Assembly (NCBI GenBank): GCA_900759045.1
Contig: CAAETU010000035.1
Location: 1-24,928, forward strand
Direction of reading: 5' to 3'
DNA length: 24,928 nt
From: an uncultured Collinsella sp.
GTDB taxonomy: Bacteria; Actinomycetota; Coriobacteriia; Coriobacteriales; Coriobacteriaceae
How positions within the stretch are numbered: position 1 is the stretch's first letter; each line of letters begins with the position of its first letter. The position numbers and the translations under genes are program-made. The notes beneath the pieces were generated by a model. That model worked only from the letters and a program-made list of their open reading frames with translations, was not told the DNA's origin and ran no database searches. Below, in pieces: positions 1-7,868 of the stretch.

Positions 1-26
1 AGTTTGTCGCGAGTTCCGCACGCAAA

Positions 27-49
27 GGAAAGCACTTAATGTGCTTTCC
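27..49 (+). repeat. Perfect 9-bp inverted repeat near the window start
   Basis: GGAAAGCAC (27-35) and GTGCTTTCC (41-49) are exact inverted copies around the 5-nt loop TTAAT. No T run follows directly (GTCTT), so it is at best a weak terminator of a gene lying before the window. The CGCAA (21-25) and TTGCG (53-57) outside it may extend the stem. Function is not known. Confidence 0.4.
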
Positions 50-141
50 GTCTTGCGCAGGACTGTAGAGCAGCAAACTCAACCCGCGCCAGCCGGCCCC
101 GGAGACCCTCCCGGAGGGACCGAAAAACTTTTTCAAAAAAG

Positions 142-174
142 TTGTTGCGCGGCGGACAGACTTCTGTGTATACT
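142..174 (+). promoter_or_regulatory. Candidate promoter of tRNA-Asp
   Basis: A good -10 box TATACT lies at 169-174, about 47 nt before the tRNA. Possible -35 boxes are TTGTTG (142-147, spacer 21) or TTGCGC (145-150, spacer 18). The A/T-rich stretch at 121-141 directly upstream resembles an UP element, which is common at stable-RNA promoters. The -35 choice is uncertain. Confidence 0.5.
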
Positions 175-220
175 AATCCCCGCAGCGCACGCGAGCGGAA
201 ACAAACGCGAACGACTGCCT

Positions 221-298
<78 letters not shown>

Positions 299-309
299 AC
301 GCAATTAAA

Positions 310-334
310 GCCACGTCTTCGGACGTGGCTTTTT
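310..334 (+). terminator. Intrinsic terminator of tRNA-Asp
   Basis: The 8-bp stem GCCACGTC (310-317) / GACGTGGC (322-329) is closed by the stable TTCG tetraloop and followed by TTTTT. It starts 12 nt after the tRNA CCA. An AAA run before the stem could let it act on the other strand as well. Confidence 0.92.
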
Positions 335-420
335 GCGTTTAATAGGCCCTCGATCTTATATGCCTCTTTATCCAAATCACCGCATTTGCAACGAGCGAGC
401 CGGCCTCTACTGATATATGT

Positions 421-617
421 GTTCAAACAGGGGGTTTGTTGCGCAACATCTGTTCAATGAAGCAGGGGGTTCGGTTATACTAAATTGCACTTTAGGCCGT
501 ACCTGATTCAGCCAGTCTTCAAGTGCGGCATTCAGTGAACACCCATTTTATAATTTGGTTGTTCAGGCGGTCATTTGGCGTCTCGACACAAGCTCGGCCC
601 CGGAGCTCGTTCGAGCT
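421..617 (+). promoter_or_regulatory. Regulatory region before the Rrf2 gene
   Basis: The 308 bases between the tRNA terminator and the Rrf2 start hold no convincing gene. Two -10-like boxes are visible: TATACT at 476-481 and a perfect TATAAT at 549-554, both with poor -35 boxes. Two dyads could be operators: the 12-bp palindrome TGTTGCGCAACA (437-448), and AGCTCG-TT-CGAGCT (604-617) just before the ribosome binding site. CAGGGGGTT occurs twice, at 428-436 and 463-471. Rrf2 proteins often repress their own gene, so either dyad is a candidate autoregulatory site; this is inference. Confidence 0.35.
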
Positions 618-642
618 GTTCGTATTCCTTGAAAGGGGAAAC

Positions 643-1128
643 ATGGACATATCGAGGAAGACTGATTATGCCCTTCGCATGCTTGCGATGCTTGCCGAGG
701 AGCCGGAGCGGTTGCTTTCTGTTCGCACTGCTGCCGAAGAGGTCAATGTTCCGTATTCGTTTGCCCGTTCGATTCAGCACGGCTTGGTCCAGGCCGGCAT
801 TGTGGAGAGCCTGCGTGGTGTTCATGGCGGCATGCGCCTTAAGGTGAGCCCCGACGATGTCACGATCCGTCAGGTCGTAGAGGCCGTTCAGGGCCCCATG
901 GTTATGAACGATTGCACCGCGCCCGATGGCGACTGTGCGCGCATGGGCACGTGCTGCTATCATCCCCTGTGGGCCGGAGCCCAGGCACTGATGCGCGACT
1001 ATCTCGATTCCGTTTCGCTCGGCGATATCGTCGCCCATCGCCAGTTTCCGGCTGTCGATCCCAAGTTCGCCGACCGCGATGCGTTTCCCGAGTACGCCGC
1101 TTGCGCGTATGCTTGCCGGGAGGAATAG
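643..1128 (+). CDS. Rrf2-family transcriptional regulator, possibly Fe-S sensing
   Basis: This 161-aa protein is a typical Rrf2 regulator. It has an N-terminal winged helix (MDISRKTDYALRMLAML; recognition region near residues 27-60 with SLRGVHGGMRL as the wing) and a C-terminal dimerisation helix. Cysteines C91, C98, C104 and C105 sit where IscR and NsrR carry their three cluster ligands, spaced C-X6-C-X5-CC, so a redox or iron-sulfur sensing role is plausible but not proven. An upstream in-frame start at 523 exists. The ATG at 643 is preferred because of the GAAAGGGG ribosome binding site at 631-638 and because family members begin with this MDISRKTDYA-type sequence. The next gene starts 22 nt downstream, so the two probably share a transcript. 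Confidence 0.9.
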   Translation: MDISRKTDYALRMLAMLAEEPERLLSVRTAAEEVNVPYSFARSIQHGLVQAGIVESLRGVHGGMRLKVSPDDVTIRQVVEAVQGPMVMNDCTAPDGDCARMGTCCYHPLWAGAQALMRDYLDSVSLGDIVAHRQFPAVDPKFADRDAFPEYAACAYACREE

Positions 1129-1149
1129 CGCCGCATAAGGAGCATTGTC

Positions 1150-2055
1150 ATGATTCAGGACCCCTTTCGTTCGATGATTCGTTCGGAAGGGGTCCTGCGT
1201 TATCGCGACCTTCCGTGGCGCCGCACGCGCGACCCGTATATCATCTGGCTTTCCGAGGTCATGCTGCAGCAGACGCAGGTGCCGCGCGTGGAGACGCGCA
1301 TGCCGGCGTGGCTCGATCGCTTTCCGACTGTCCGGGCGCTTGCTCAGGCCGCCCCTTCCGATGTCTTGGATGCGTGGCAGGGGATGGGCTACAATCGCCG
1401 CGCCCTGGCGCTTCACAGGGCTGCACAGTGCGTTGTGGAGGACTGGGATGGGGAGTTTCCGCGTGAGACGCACGATCTGGTCGCGTTGCCCGGCATTGGC
1501 CCGGCAACGGCGCAGGGCATCCGTTCGTTTGCATTCGATCTTCCGGGCGTGTATCTGGAGACCAACGTGCGCACGGTCTTTTTGCATCATTTCTTTCCCG
1601 ATGTGCCGGCCGTTCCCGATCGCGAGCTGGTGCCGCTGATTCAAGCTGCCTGTCCGGCGGCCCCCGGTGCGGCGGCGGATGAGATTGCGCCCTTTGCCGC
1701 GCCTCAAGACGATGCCGACACGCCGCGCGCGTGGTATTACGCGTTGCTGGATTACGGCGCGTATCTTAAAAAGACGCTGCCCAATCCGTCCAGGCGGTCG
1801 GCGGGCTATAGTCGTCAGTCCAAGTTTGAGGGCTCGCGCCGCCAAAAGCGCGCCCACATTGTGCGCATGCTGCTGGCAGCGCGCGATGGGCAGCCGGCAG
1901 GTATTACGCTTGATGAAGCTGTTGCAGGCGTTAACGAGATGGAGACGGCAGCCGGCCGTGAGCCGGTCGAGCGCGAGCTGGTCGCAAGTATTCTTGCCGA
2001 TCTGGAGCGCGAGGGCTTTTGCCGCTCCGAGGGCGATCGTTGGCTGAGTGTATAG
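1150..2055 (+). CDS. MutY-like HhH-GPD DNA glycosylase lacking the Fe-S cluster
   Basis: The N-terminal half of this 301-aa protein matches adenine glycosylase MutY. It has LPWRRTRDPY (21-30), WLSEVMLQQTQV with the catalytic Glu at E36, and the helix-hairpin-helix LPGIGPATAQGI (113-124). Three features are unusual. The catalytic Asp of MutY (Asp138 in E. coli, in LDGNV) is replaced by E137 (LETNV). The four cluster cysteines that should follow are absent; the region reads LLDYGAYLKKTLPNPSRRSA. The 8-oxoguanine-recognising NUDIX-like C-terminal domain is missing and is replaced by about 70 residues that look like a small winged helix. Clusterless MutY proteins are known in some anaerobes. Activity on A:8-oxoG pairs cannot be assumed. 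An AAGGAG site at 1138-1143 supports the start. Probably co-transcribed with the Rrf2 gene. Confidence 0.85.
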   Translation: MIQDPFRSMIRSEGVLRYRDLPWRRTRDPYIIWLSEVMLQQTQVPRVETRMPAWLDRFPTVRALAQAAPSDVLDAWQGMGYNRRALALHRAAQCVVEDWDGEFPRETHDLVALPGIGPATAQGIRSFAFDLPGVYLETNVRTVFLHHFFPDVPAVPDRELVPLIQAACPAAPGAAADEIAPFAAPQDDADTPRAWYYALLDYGAYLKKTLPNPSRRSAGYSRQSKFEGSRRQKRAHIVRMLLAARDGQPAGITLDEAVAGVNEMETAAGREPVERELVASILADLEREGFCRSEGDRWLSV

Positions 2056-2169
2056 CTCGCTCGAATCTGAAGAACGGGATTGTAAGGTTTAAATTCTCGG
2101 CTTGAGGGCATCCTAAAGACAGAGCCGCTCAAAGCCTATGGGCGGCACGTGTTGAAGGGAAGTACACCT

Positions 2170-2709
2170 ATGGATTTTGAGAACTCTCAGACCAAGAAGA
2201 ACCTCGAGACTGCTTTTGCCGGTGAGTCCCAGGCACGCACCAAGTATCGCTACTATGCATCCAAGGCCAAAAAGGACGGCTACGTTCAGATCTCGAATAT
2301 CTTTGCCGAGACGGCGGGCAACGAGTCCGAGCATGCCAAGCTGTGGTTTAAGTATCTGCACGATGGCGCCGTTCCGGGCACTCTGGACAACCTGCGCGAC
2401 GCCGCCGCGGGCGAGAACTACGAGTGGACCACGATGTATGACGAGTTTGCCAAGACCGCCGAGGAGGAGGGCTTTGCCGAGATCGCCGAGAAGTTCCGCG
2501 GCGTCGCCGCTGTCGAGAAGGCCCACGAAGAGCGCTATAACAAGCTCGTCGAGCGCATTGAATCGGGCGAGGTGTTTGAGCGCGAGGGCGTAAAGGTGTG
2601 GAAGTGCCTGAACTGCGGACACCTGCATGTTGGTGCCGAGGCGCCCGAGGTGTGCCCGGTGTGCAACCACCCGAAGGCGTACTTTGAGGAGCAGGTGGTG
2701 AACTACTAG
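2170..2709 (+). CDS. rbr: Rubrerythrin
   Basis: A 179-aa classic rubrerythrin, the NAD(P)H-linked peroxide reductase of anaerobes. The N-terminal four-helix bundle carries the di-iron ligands: E19 (FAGESQAR), the E52-S-E-H55 ExxH pair, E85 region (GENYEW), and the second ExxH at E116-K-A-H119. The C-terminal rubredoxin domain has C146-X2-C149 and C162-X2-C165. Length and domain order are standard. An in-frame GTG at 2149 would add seven residues. ATG 2170 is preferred because GAAGGGA (2154-2160) is correctly spaced from it and the family begins MDFENSQT-like. It has its own long upstream gap (2056-2169) and a hairpin plus terminator downstream, so it is probably a single-gene unit. Confidence 0.96.
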   Translation: MDFENSQTKKNLETAFAGESQARTKYRYYASKAKKDGYVQISNIFAETAGNESEHAKLWFKYLHDGAVPGTLDNLRDAAAGENYEWTTMYDEFAKTAEEEGFAEIAEKFRGVAAVEKAHEERYNKLVERIESGEVFEREGVKVWKCLNCGHLHVGAEAPEVCPVCNHPKAYFEEQVVNY

Positions 2710-2728
2710 CGCGTGGCGCTGGCTGCTG

Positions 2729-2818
2729 CGGAGCGCAGGGCGGGGAAATGCCTTTCCCTCTCGCTCACGGCTCCGCAGGGTCGCGCGAGGCAAAGGTATT
2801 TCCCCGCCCTGCGCTCCG
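2729..2818. repeat. 90-nt near-perfect intergenic hairpin
   Basis: A perfect 21-bp inverted repeat (2729-2749 with 2798-2818) continues inward as a G-U pair, CCTTT/AAAGG, a mismatch, CCTC/GAGG, a mismatch and CGC/GCG. The arms are therefore 2729-2764 and 2783-2818 around an 18-nt loop. No T run follows, and a separate proper terminator lies 50 nt downstream, so this is not simply the rubrerythrin terminator. It resembles a REP or MITE-type palindrome. No second copy is visible in this window. Confidence 0.8.
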
Positions 2819-2867
2819 GCTTCGGGTCGTCGCGTGCTCGTTACTGAAAAGCTGATAAGGAGTTTGT

Positions 2868-2897
2868 GTGCCGCCCCTTTTGGGGCGGCACGTTTTT
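2868..2897 (+). terminator. Intrinsic terminator downstream of rubrerythrin
   Basis: The perfect 10-bp stem GTGCCGCCCC (2868-2877) / GGGGCGGCAC (2882-2891) with a TTTT loop is followed by G and TTTTT (2893-2897). The 250 bases after it, up to 3150, show no further gene that I can support. Confidence 0.9.
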
Positions 2898-3150
2898 GTG
2901 TGGGGTCCCGGTCTTCACAATTTTCGTCAAGCTTTTGGTTAGGTTTTGGTCGGTTGGCGTAAGGGCGGAAGGGCAAAAGATCATTCGATAAAAAAGCTCA
3001 GAGAAAGTGCTGGTAGGGGAGTTGTTGAGGTTTTCGACAGCTTTTGGGCAAAAGAATCTTTGCGGCTATTGCCGCGGATTTCGTTGCCGCGGCCGCGATG
3101 GTGCGGGATGCTGGGCGTAAGCGTCGAATGCTCCGATTGAGGAGGCCAAC

Positions 3151-3573
3151 ATGAATCTGTTTCTTGAGACCCCGCGGCAACAAGCCGAGCGCATGTTGCG
3201 CCAGCAGCAACGGCTTATGGAGATGCAAATGCAGGGGGCGGCCGTCCAGCCTCCTGCGCAAAACGCTGCGTCCGCGGTATCGTCTGCGGGTGAGGTGGAC
3301 CCAGGAGCCTATTCCGTACAGCAAGATTCATATGCGCAGGAGCTTGCGTTCGACAAGCGTCGTGCGCGTCGCCGTCGTTGGACCCAGCGCCTGCGTACGC
3401 TGGCGATGATCGTGCTGATTCCGTTGGGGCTCGCGGCAATCTTCTTGGCCTCATATGCCCTCACGTGCATTCTCAACGGCGCCTCGCCCAGTGAGGTGCT
3501 TCAGCACTTGGCAGCTCTCGGCCAGCGCCTAAGCGATGTCGTAACAACCATCCGCGCCGGCTGGGAGAGTTAG
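3151..3573 (+). CDS. Hypothetical small membrane protein with one TM segment
   Basis: This 140-aa protein is not recognised as a known family. Residues 1-35 are rich in Gln, Met and Arg and probably helical (RQQAERMLRQQQRLMEMQMQ). A low-complexity Ala/Ser/Gln linker follows, then a strongly basic patch (DKRRARRRRW, about 69-78). One hydrophobic segment (about 84-107, LAMIVLIPLGLAAIFLASYA) precedes a short C-terminal helix. The basic patch before the membrane segment predicts a cytoplasmic N-terminus. The start is supported by GAGGAGG at 3140-3146. It stands 124 nt before rmuC on the same strand; no functional link can be read. Confidence 0.75.
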   Translation: MNLFLETPRQQAERMLRQQQRLMEMQMQGAAVQPPAQNAASAVSSAGEVDPGAYSVQQDSYAQELAFDKRRARRRRWTQRLRTLAMIVLIPLGLAAIFLASYALTCILNGASPSEVLQHLAALGQRLSDVVTTIRAGWES

Positions 3574-3696
3574 CGTTTTAGTACCTGTGGCCCAAAATCC
3601 ATTTGTCCGATTGCCATGTGACGCCCGGTGCGTGTGGCGGGGTAAGATTGATCGCGGTTTTGATTGATGATCGATTGAGTTTGTTGGGCGGAGTCT

Positions 3697-5052
3697 ATGT
3701 CTGCTATTGATATCGTGCTTGTTGTGACCGCCTTGGTGGCGGTGGGGGTTGCTGTGGCTTGTGCCCTGCAGCTCAAGGGCCTTCGCGTCGAGCTGCAGGA
3801 GCGCGGCGATAGCGGGGCAGAGATGCTGGCTGCGCTCGAGCAGGCCAACAATGCGCTCGACACCCTGAACGTCGCTTTGGCCGAAACCCGCCGCACGGCA
3901 AATGCCATCGCGCAGCAGCAGACGACCGATGCGGCCGTAGAGCAGCAGCGCTACCTGACCATCGCGCGTGAGTTCTCGCAGGCCGGCGACCGTATGGATG
4001 ACCTGCGCCGCGAGACAGCCCAACAGCTTGGCGCCAACCGCGAGGGCATCGAGCACCGCCTGGACAAGGTGCGCGAGACGGTCGATGCCCAGCTGGGCGC
4101 CATCCGCAAGGACAACAACGTGCAGCTCGATCAGATGCGCGCGACGGTGGACGAGAAACTCTCCCGTACGCTCAACGATCGCCTGTCGGCATCGTTTAAG
4201 CAGGTGAGCGACCAGCTCGAGGCTGTGTACAAGGGTTTGGGCGACATGCAGTCAATCGCCACCGGCGTGGGCGACCTTAAGCGCGTACTGGGCAATGTAA
4301 AAGCGCGTGGCATTTTGGGCGAGGTGCAGCTGGGTGCAATCCTGGCGGACATCCTTACGCCCGACCAGTATCTGGAAAACGTCGCTACCAGGCCCGGCGC
4401 CTCGGAGCGCGTTGAGTTTGCCGTCAAGCTGCCGGTAGACGAGGGCGATCCCGTGCTGCTGCCGATCGACTCCAAATTCCCGGGCGACGCGTACGAGCAT
4501 CTGCTCGACGCCCAGGAGTCGGGCGATGCGGAGGCCGTTGCCGCAGCGCGCAAGACGCTCGATATGATGGTGAAACGCGAGGCAAAGGACATCTGCGAAA
4601 AGTACCTGAGTGTGCCGGCAACGACCAACTTTGGCATCATGTTCGTGCCGTTTGAGGGGCTGTACGCCGAGGTCGTCAGCCGACCCGGGCTCATCGAAAC
4701 CCTGGGCCGCGACTATCATGTCAACGTTGCCGGTCCCAGCACCATGGCCGCCATTCTCAACAGCCTGCAGATGAGCTACCAGACGTTTAGGCTGCAAAAA
4801 CGTACCGACGACGTACTGCGCGTGCTCTCCGCCGTCAAGGCCGAGCTGCCGCGCTATCAGGCGGCGCTGCGCCGCGCCCAGCAGCAGATCGAGACCGCGG
4901 GCAAAACGGTCGAGGGCATCATTACCACGCGCACCAACGTCATGGAGCGCAAGCTCAAGGACATCGACGCACTGGAAGACGCCGACCAAGTCGATGAGAT
5001 CTTGGGACTCACGCCCGCGGGCCTTCCCACAGACCAAGAAGACGAGGACTAA
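3697..5052 (+). CDS. rmuC: RmuC-family DNA recombination protein
   Basis: The 451-aa layout is typical of RmuC. There is an N-terminal membrane anchor (about 3-24, IDIVLVVTALVAVGVAVACA), a long coiled coil (about 25-180) and a nuclease-like RmuC domain (about 195-400). The diagnostic blocks are KARGILGEVQLGAIL, LPIDSKFPGDAYEHLL and a MFVPFEGLYAEV stretch. RmuC proteins limit inversion-type rearrangements at short repeats in E. coli; their biochemical activity is inferred from a PD-(D/E)XK-like fold. A GGGCGGAG site precedes the ATG. The acidic tail (TDQEDED) is not unusual. The presence of many inverted repeats in this genome gives the gene a plausible context, but that is inference. Confidence 0.93.
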   Translation: MSAIDIVLVVTALVAVGVAVACALQLKGLRVELQERGDSGAEMLAALEQANNALDTLNVALAETRRTANAIAQQQTTDAAVEQQRYLTIAREFSQAGDRMDDLRRETAQQLGANREGIEHRLDKVRETVDAQLGAIRKDNNVQLDQMRATVDEKLSRTLNDRLSASFKQVSDQLEAVYKGLGDMQSIATGVGDLKRVLGNVKARGILGEVQLGAILADILTPDQYLENVATRPGASERVEFAVKLPVDEGDPVLLPIDSKFPGDAYEHLLDAQESGDAEAVAAARKTLDMMVKREAKDICEKYLSVPATTNFGIMFVPFEGLYAEVVSRPGLIETLGRDYHVNVAGPSTMAAILNSLQMSYQTFRLQKRTDDVLRVLSAVKAELPRYQAALRRAQQQIETAGKTVEGIITTRTNVMERKLKDIDALEDADQVDEILGLTPAGLPTDQEDED

Positions 5053-5179
5053 TTGCAACAAGACGACGGGGCACCGGTGCAAACGCGGGCGCCCCACCGC
5101 TTTTCGTATCGCACTTGTCTGGAGCGTGCTCCAATGTGCAACAATGGCGTTTCGCCCTATCAGATGCGAAAGGAAGCCC

Positions 5180-6982
5180 ATGTCTCAGAGAAGCACCAGC
5201 CCGCTCAGCCGCTCCACCGTGCGCCGCACGCTGCAGCGGTTTTGGGGTGTCACGCGCGCGCAGCCGCTGATTGTCTTTCTCTCGGTGTTCTCGTCGGCGG
5301 GCTACATCTTTTTGCTGACGTTTGCCAATACCTATGTGATGGCCCTCATTGTCGACCGCGTTCAAGCCGGTCCCGTGGCGGGTGACCAGGTGTTTGAGGT
5401 CTTCGGCCCCTATATCCTGGCGCTCGTACTCGTTAACCTGGTGGGTCAGATCCTCTCCAAGCTACAGGACTACACCGTCTACAAGCTCGAGATCGCGGGC
5501 AACTATCACCTGGCGCGTCTATGCTTCGACACGCTCTCCAACCAATCCATGACATTTCACACCAGCCGCTTTGGCGGATCGCTCGTGAGCCAGACGAGTC
5601 GTTTTATGAGCGGCTACACGGGGTTGGTGGACGTGACGGTGTATTCGCTCATCCCCACCATCACCTCGGTCATCTGCACCGTGGCCGCACTCGCCCCGGT
5701 GGTGCCGACGTTTACCGTGATCCTGGTGTGCATCATGGTCGTCTACATCGCGTTTGTCTGGCTTATGTACAAGCGCATCATGCCGCTTTCGGCCGCGACG
5801 TCCGCCGCGCAGAACAAGCTCTCGGGCGTGCTTTCCGACGCGGTCACGAACATCTTGGCCGTCAAGACCTGCGGGCGCGAGGACTTTGAACGCGATCTGT
5901 TCGACGCCGCCGATCGTGCCGCGCGCGACGCCGAGACGGTCTTGATGCACGCCATGATGCAGCGCAACTTTACGACCTCGGGCCTTATCGTCATCACCAT
6001 GGCCGTGGTGAGTGTGTTCGTGGCGGGCGGCAACGCGTGGTTTGGCATCTCGGCCGGCTCGCTCGTCATGATCTTTACCTACACCTATAACCTCACCATG
6101 CGCCTGAACTACGTGAGTTCCATGATGCAGCGCATCAACCGCGCTTTGGGCGATGCGGCCGAGATGACGCGCGTGCTGGACGAGCCGCGTCTGGTGGCAG
6201 ACGACGAGAACGCTCCCGAGCTTAAAGTGACCGAGGGCGCGATTGATTTTGAGCACCTGAGCTTTGCGTACTGTGACGCTGCGGCGGGCGAGAGCGTGTT
6301 CGATGACCTGACACTTCATGTGGCGGCGGGCCAGCGCGTGGGCCTGGTGGGCAAATCGGGCTCGGGTAAGACGACGCTCACCAAGCTGCTGCTGCGCCTG
6401 GACGATGTTCAGGGCGGTCGCGTGCTCGTGGACGGTCAGGATGTCTCGCGCTGCACGCAGCAGAGCCTGCGCCGCCAAGTTGCCTACGTGCCGCAGGAAG
6501 CGCTGCTGTTCCACCGCTCCATTCGCGAAAACATTGCCTACGGTCGTCCCGGCGCCACTGATGAGCAGATTCGCGAGGCCGCGCGCCTGGCCAACGCCCT
6601 GGAGTTTATCGACCGCTTGCCCCGTGGCTTTGACACTATGGTGGGCGAGCGCGGCGTTAAACTTTCGGGCGGCCAACGCCAGCGCGTGGCCATCGCCCGC
6701 GCCATTCTGACCGACGCACCGATTCTGGTGCTCGACGAGGCGACCTCTGCTCTCGACAGCGAGTCCGAGGCGCTGGTGCAGGAGGCGCTCGAAAACCTGA
6801 TGCGTGGACGTACCTCCATTGTGGTGGCGCACCGCCTGTCCACCGTGGCGGCGCTCGACCGCATTGTGGTGCTGGCCGATGGCGAGATCGTCGAGGACGG
6901 CACGCATTCGCAGCTCATTGAGGCGGGTGGCGAGTACGCGAGCCTGTGGAGCCGTCAGACCGGCGCATTCTTGGAGGCGTAA
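5180..6982 (+). CDS. ABC exporter, fused permease and ATPase (half-transporter)
   Basis: A 600-aa half-transporter with N-terminal TMD and C-terminal NBD. The first 340 residues hold about six membrane segments in the type IV exporter pattern. The ATPase domain has Walker A GKSGSGKT (about 390), the Q-loop VPQEALLF (about 437), signature LSGGQRQRVAIARA (about 495), Walker B ILVLDEATSALD (about 515) and H-loop VVAHRLST (about 548). It should work as a dimer; as no partner gene is adjacent, a homodimer is likely. The substrate (lipid, peptide or drug) cannot be told from sequence. A longer in-frame start at 4994 would overlap rmuC. ATG 5180 is chosen because GAAAGGAAG (5168-5176) precedes it and the protein then has a normal N-terminus. 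Confidence 0.92.
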   Translation: MSQRSTSPLSRSTVRRTLQRFWGVTRAQPLIVFLSVFSSAGYIFLLTFANTYVMALIVDRVQAGPVAGDQVFEVFGPYILALVLVNLVGQILSKLQDYTVYKLEIAGNYHLARLCFDTLSNQSMTFHTSRFGGSLVSQTSRFMSGYTGLVDVTVYSLIPTITSVICTVAALAPVVPTFTVILVCIMVVYIAFVWLMYKRIMPLSAATSAAQNKLSGVLSDAVTNILAVKTCGREDFERDLFDAADRAARDAETVLMHAMMQRNFTTSGLIVITMAVVSVFVAGGNAWFGISAGSLVMIFTYTYNLTMRLNYVSSMMQRINRALGDAAEMTRVLDEPRLVADDENAPELKVTEGAIDFEHLSFAYCDAAAGESVFDDLTLHVAAGQRVGLVGKSGSGKTTLTKLLLRLDDVQGGRVLVDGQDVSRCTQQSLRRQVAYVPQEALLFHRSIRENIAYGRPGATDEQIREAARLANALEFIDRLPRGFDTMVGERGVKLSGGQRQRVAIARAILTDAPILVLDEATSALDSESEALVQEALENLMRGRTSIVVAHRLSTVAALDRIVVLADGEIVEDGTHSQLIEAGGEYASLWSRQTGAFLEA

Positions 6983-7045
6983 GCGTCTCGGACGTGGGAC
7001 AATTGTGCCCATAAGTTTATTGTGCCGTTGAGCCGAGGAGTCGTT

Positions 7046-7711
7046 ATGCCACGCGAGACCAATGCCGCCAAGCGCGAGCGCGCCGTTGAGGTGTGCGAGC
7101 GCCTCAACCGTCGCTATGGCCCGGTCGAGTGCTTTTTGGACCACGAGAATCCCTTCCGCCTGCTGATCGCGGTGCTGCTCTCGGCGCAAACGACCGATGC
7201 GCAGGTCAACAAGGTGACGCCGCGGCTGTTTGCCCAGTGGCCCACGCCCGAGGCCATGGCTGGGGCGAGCGTGGCTGACGTGGCAGACACCATCAAGTCA
7301 CTCGGCTTCTACAAGAGCAAAGCCAAGCATGCCGTCGAGGCCGCGCAGATGATCGTCGCCGACTATGGCGGCGAGGTGCCGGCCGACATGAAGGAACTCG
7401 TGAAGCTGCCGGGCGTGGGACGCAAGACGGCGAACATCGTGCTCAACGTGGGGTATGGCATCGTGGAGGGCATTGCGGTGGACACGCATGTCAACCGCAT
7501 TGCGCACCGCCTGATGCTGAGTCCCAAGACGCATGCAAAGGAGCCACTCAAGACCGAGCAGGATTTGCTCAAGATTTTGCCGCACGAGTATTGGGAGTCG
7601 GTTAACCATCAGTGGATCACCTTCGGTCGCGAGATCTGCGACGCCCGCAAACCCAAGTGTGACGAGTGCCCGCTGGCAGATTTGTGCCCCAGCGTGCGCG
7701 TAGCGGGGTAG
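7046..7711 (+). CDS. nth: Endonuclease III (DNA glycosylase/AP lyase)
   Basis: A 221-aa complete Nth, which removes oxidised pyrimidines and cuts at abasic sites. The helix-hairpin-helix LPGVGRKTANIVLN carries the Schiff-base lysine K127. The catalytic Asp is D146 in AVDTHVNR. The 4Fe-4S motif C198-X6-C205-X2-C208-X5-C214 (ICDARKPKCDECPLADLCP) is intact, in contrast to the MutY-like protein at 1150. A GTG at 7022 is also in frame. ATG 7046 has the better ribosome binding site (CGAGGAG, 7034-7040) and gives the normal length. It lies 63 nt after the ABC exporter; a GACAAT -10-like box (6998-7003) may give it its own promoter. Confidence 0.96.
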   Translation: MPRETNAAKRERAVEVCERLNRRYGPVECFLDHENPFRLLIAVLLSAQTTDAQVNKVTPRLFAQWPTPEAMAGASVADVADTIKSLGFYKSKAKHAVEAAQMIVADYGGEVPADMKELVKLPGVGRKTANIVLNVGYGIVEGIAVDTHVNRIAHRLMLSPKTHAKEPLKTEQDLLKILPHEYWESVNHQWITFGREICDARKPKCDECPLADLCPSVRVAG

Positions 7712-7759
7712 GGCGGAACGCATCTTCGTCTGGCGTTTTTTGCGGGGCTGGGTTTGCCC

Positions 7760-7843
7760 TTGAGCCGGAGTCCTCTCCATGCGCTACCATGACAGACAAT
7801 GTATTTGACGTACGACCCGCCGAGCTTGCCCCGGCGGGCTTTT
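7760..7843 (+). promoter_or_regulatory. mfd promoter and terminator-like leader hairpin
   Basis: A -10 box TACCAT (7785-7790) with TTGAGC (7760-7765, spacer 19) could start transcription near 7797. Just inside that leader, CCCGCCG (7816-7822) pairs with CGGCGGG (7832-7838) and is followed by CTTTT (7839-7843). This looks like an intrinsic terminator upstream of the mfd ribosome binding site (CCGGAGG, 7856-7862). It could be an attenuator for mfd, or the end of the nth transcript if the promoter call is wrong. Confidence 0.4.
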
Positions 7844-7868
7844 GGCGTTGCAATGCCGGAGGAACAGC

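Noticed and set aside
571..1857. 428-aa minus-strand open frame over the Rrf2 and MutY-like genes
   Set aside because: Both plus-strand genes have clear family motifs and ribosome binding sites; the reverse frame is compositionally typical of a shadow.
2946..3140. 64-codon plus-strand open frame before the small membrane protein
   Set aside because: No ribosome binding site, no recognisable protein features, and it lies in promoter-like DNA.
5519..7189. 556-aa minus-strand open frame opposite the ABC exporter
   Set aside because: Antisense shadow of a well-supported gene; no ribosome binding site and no domain.
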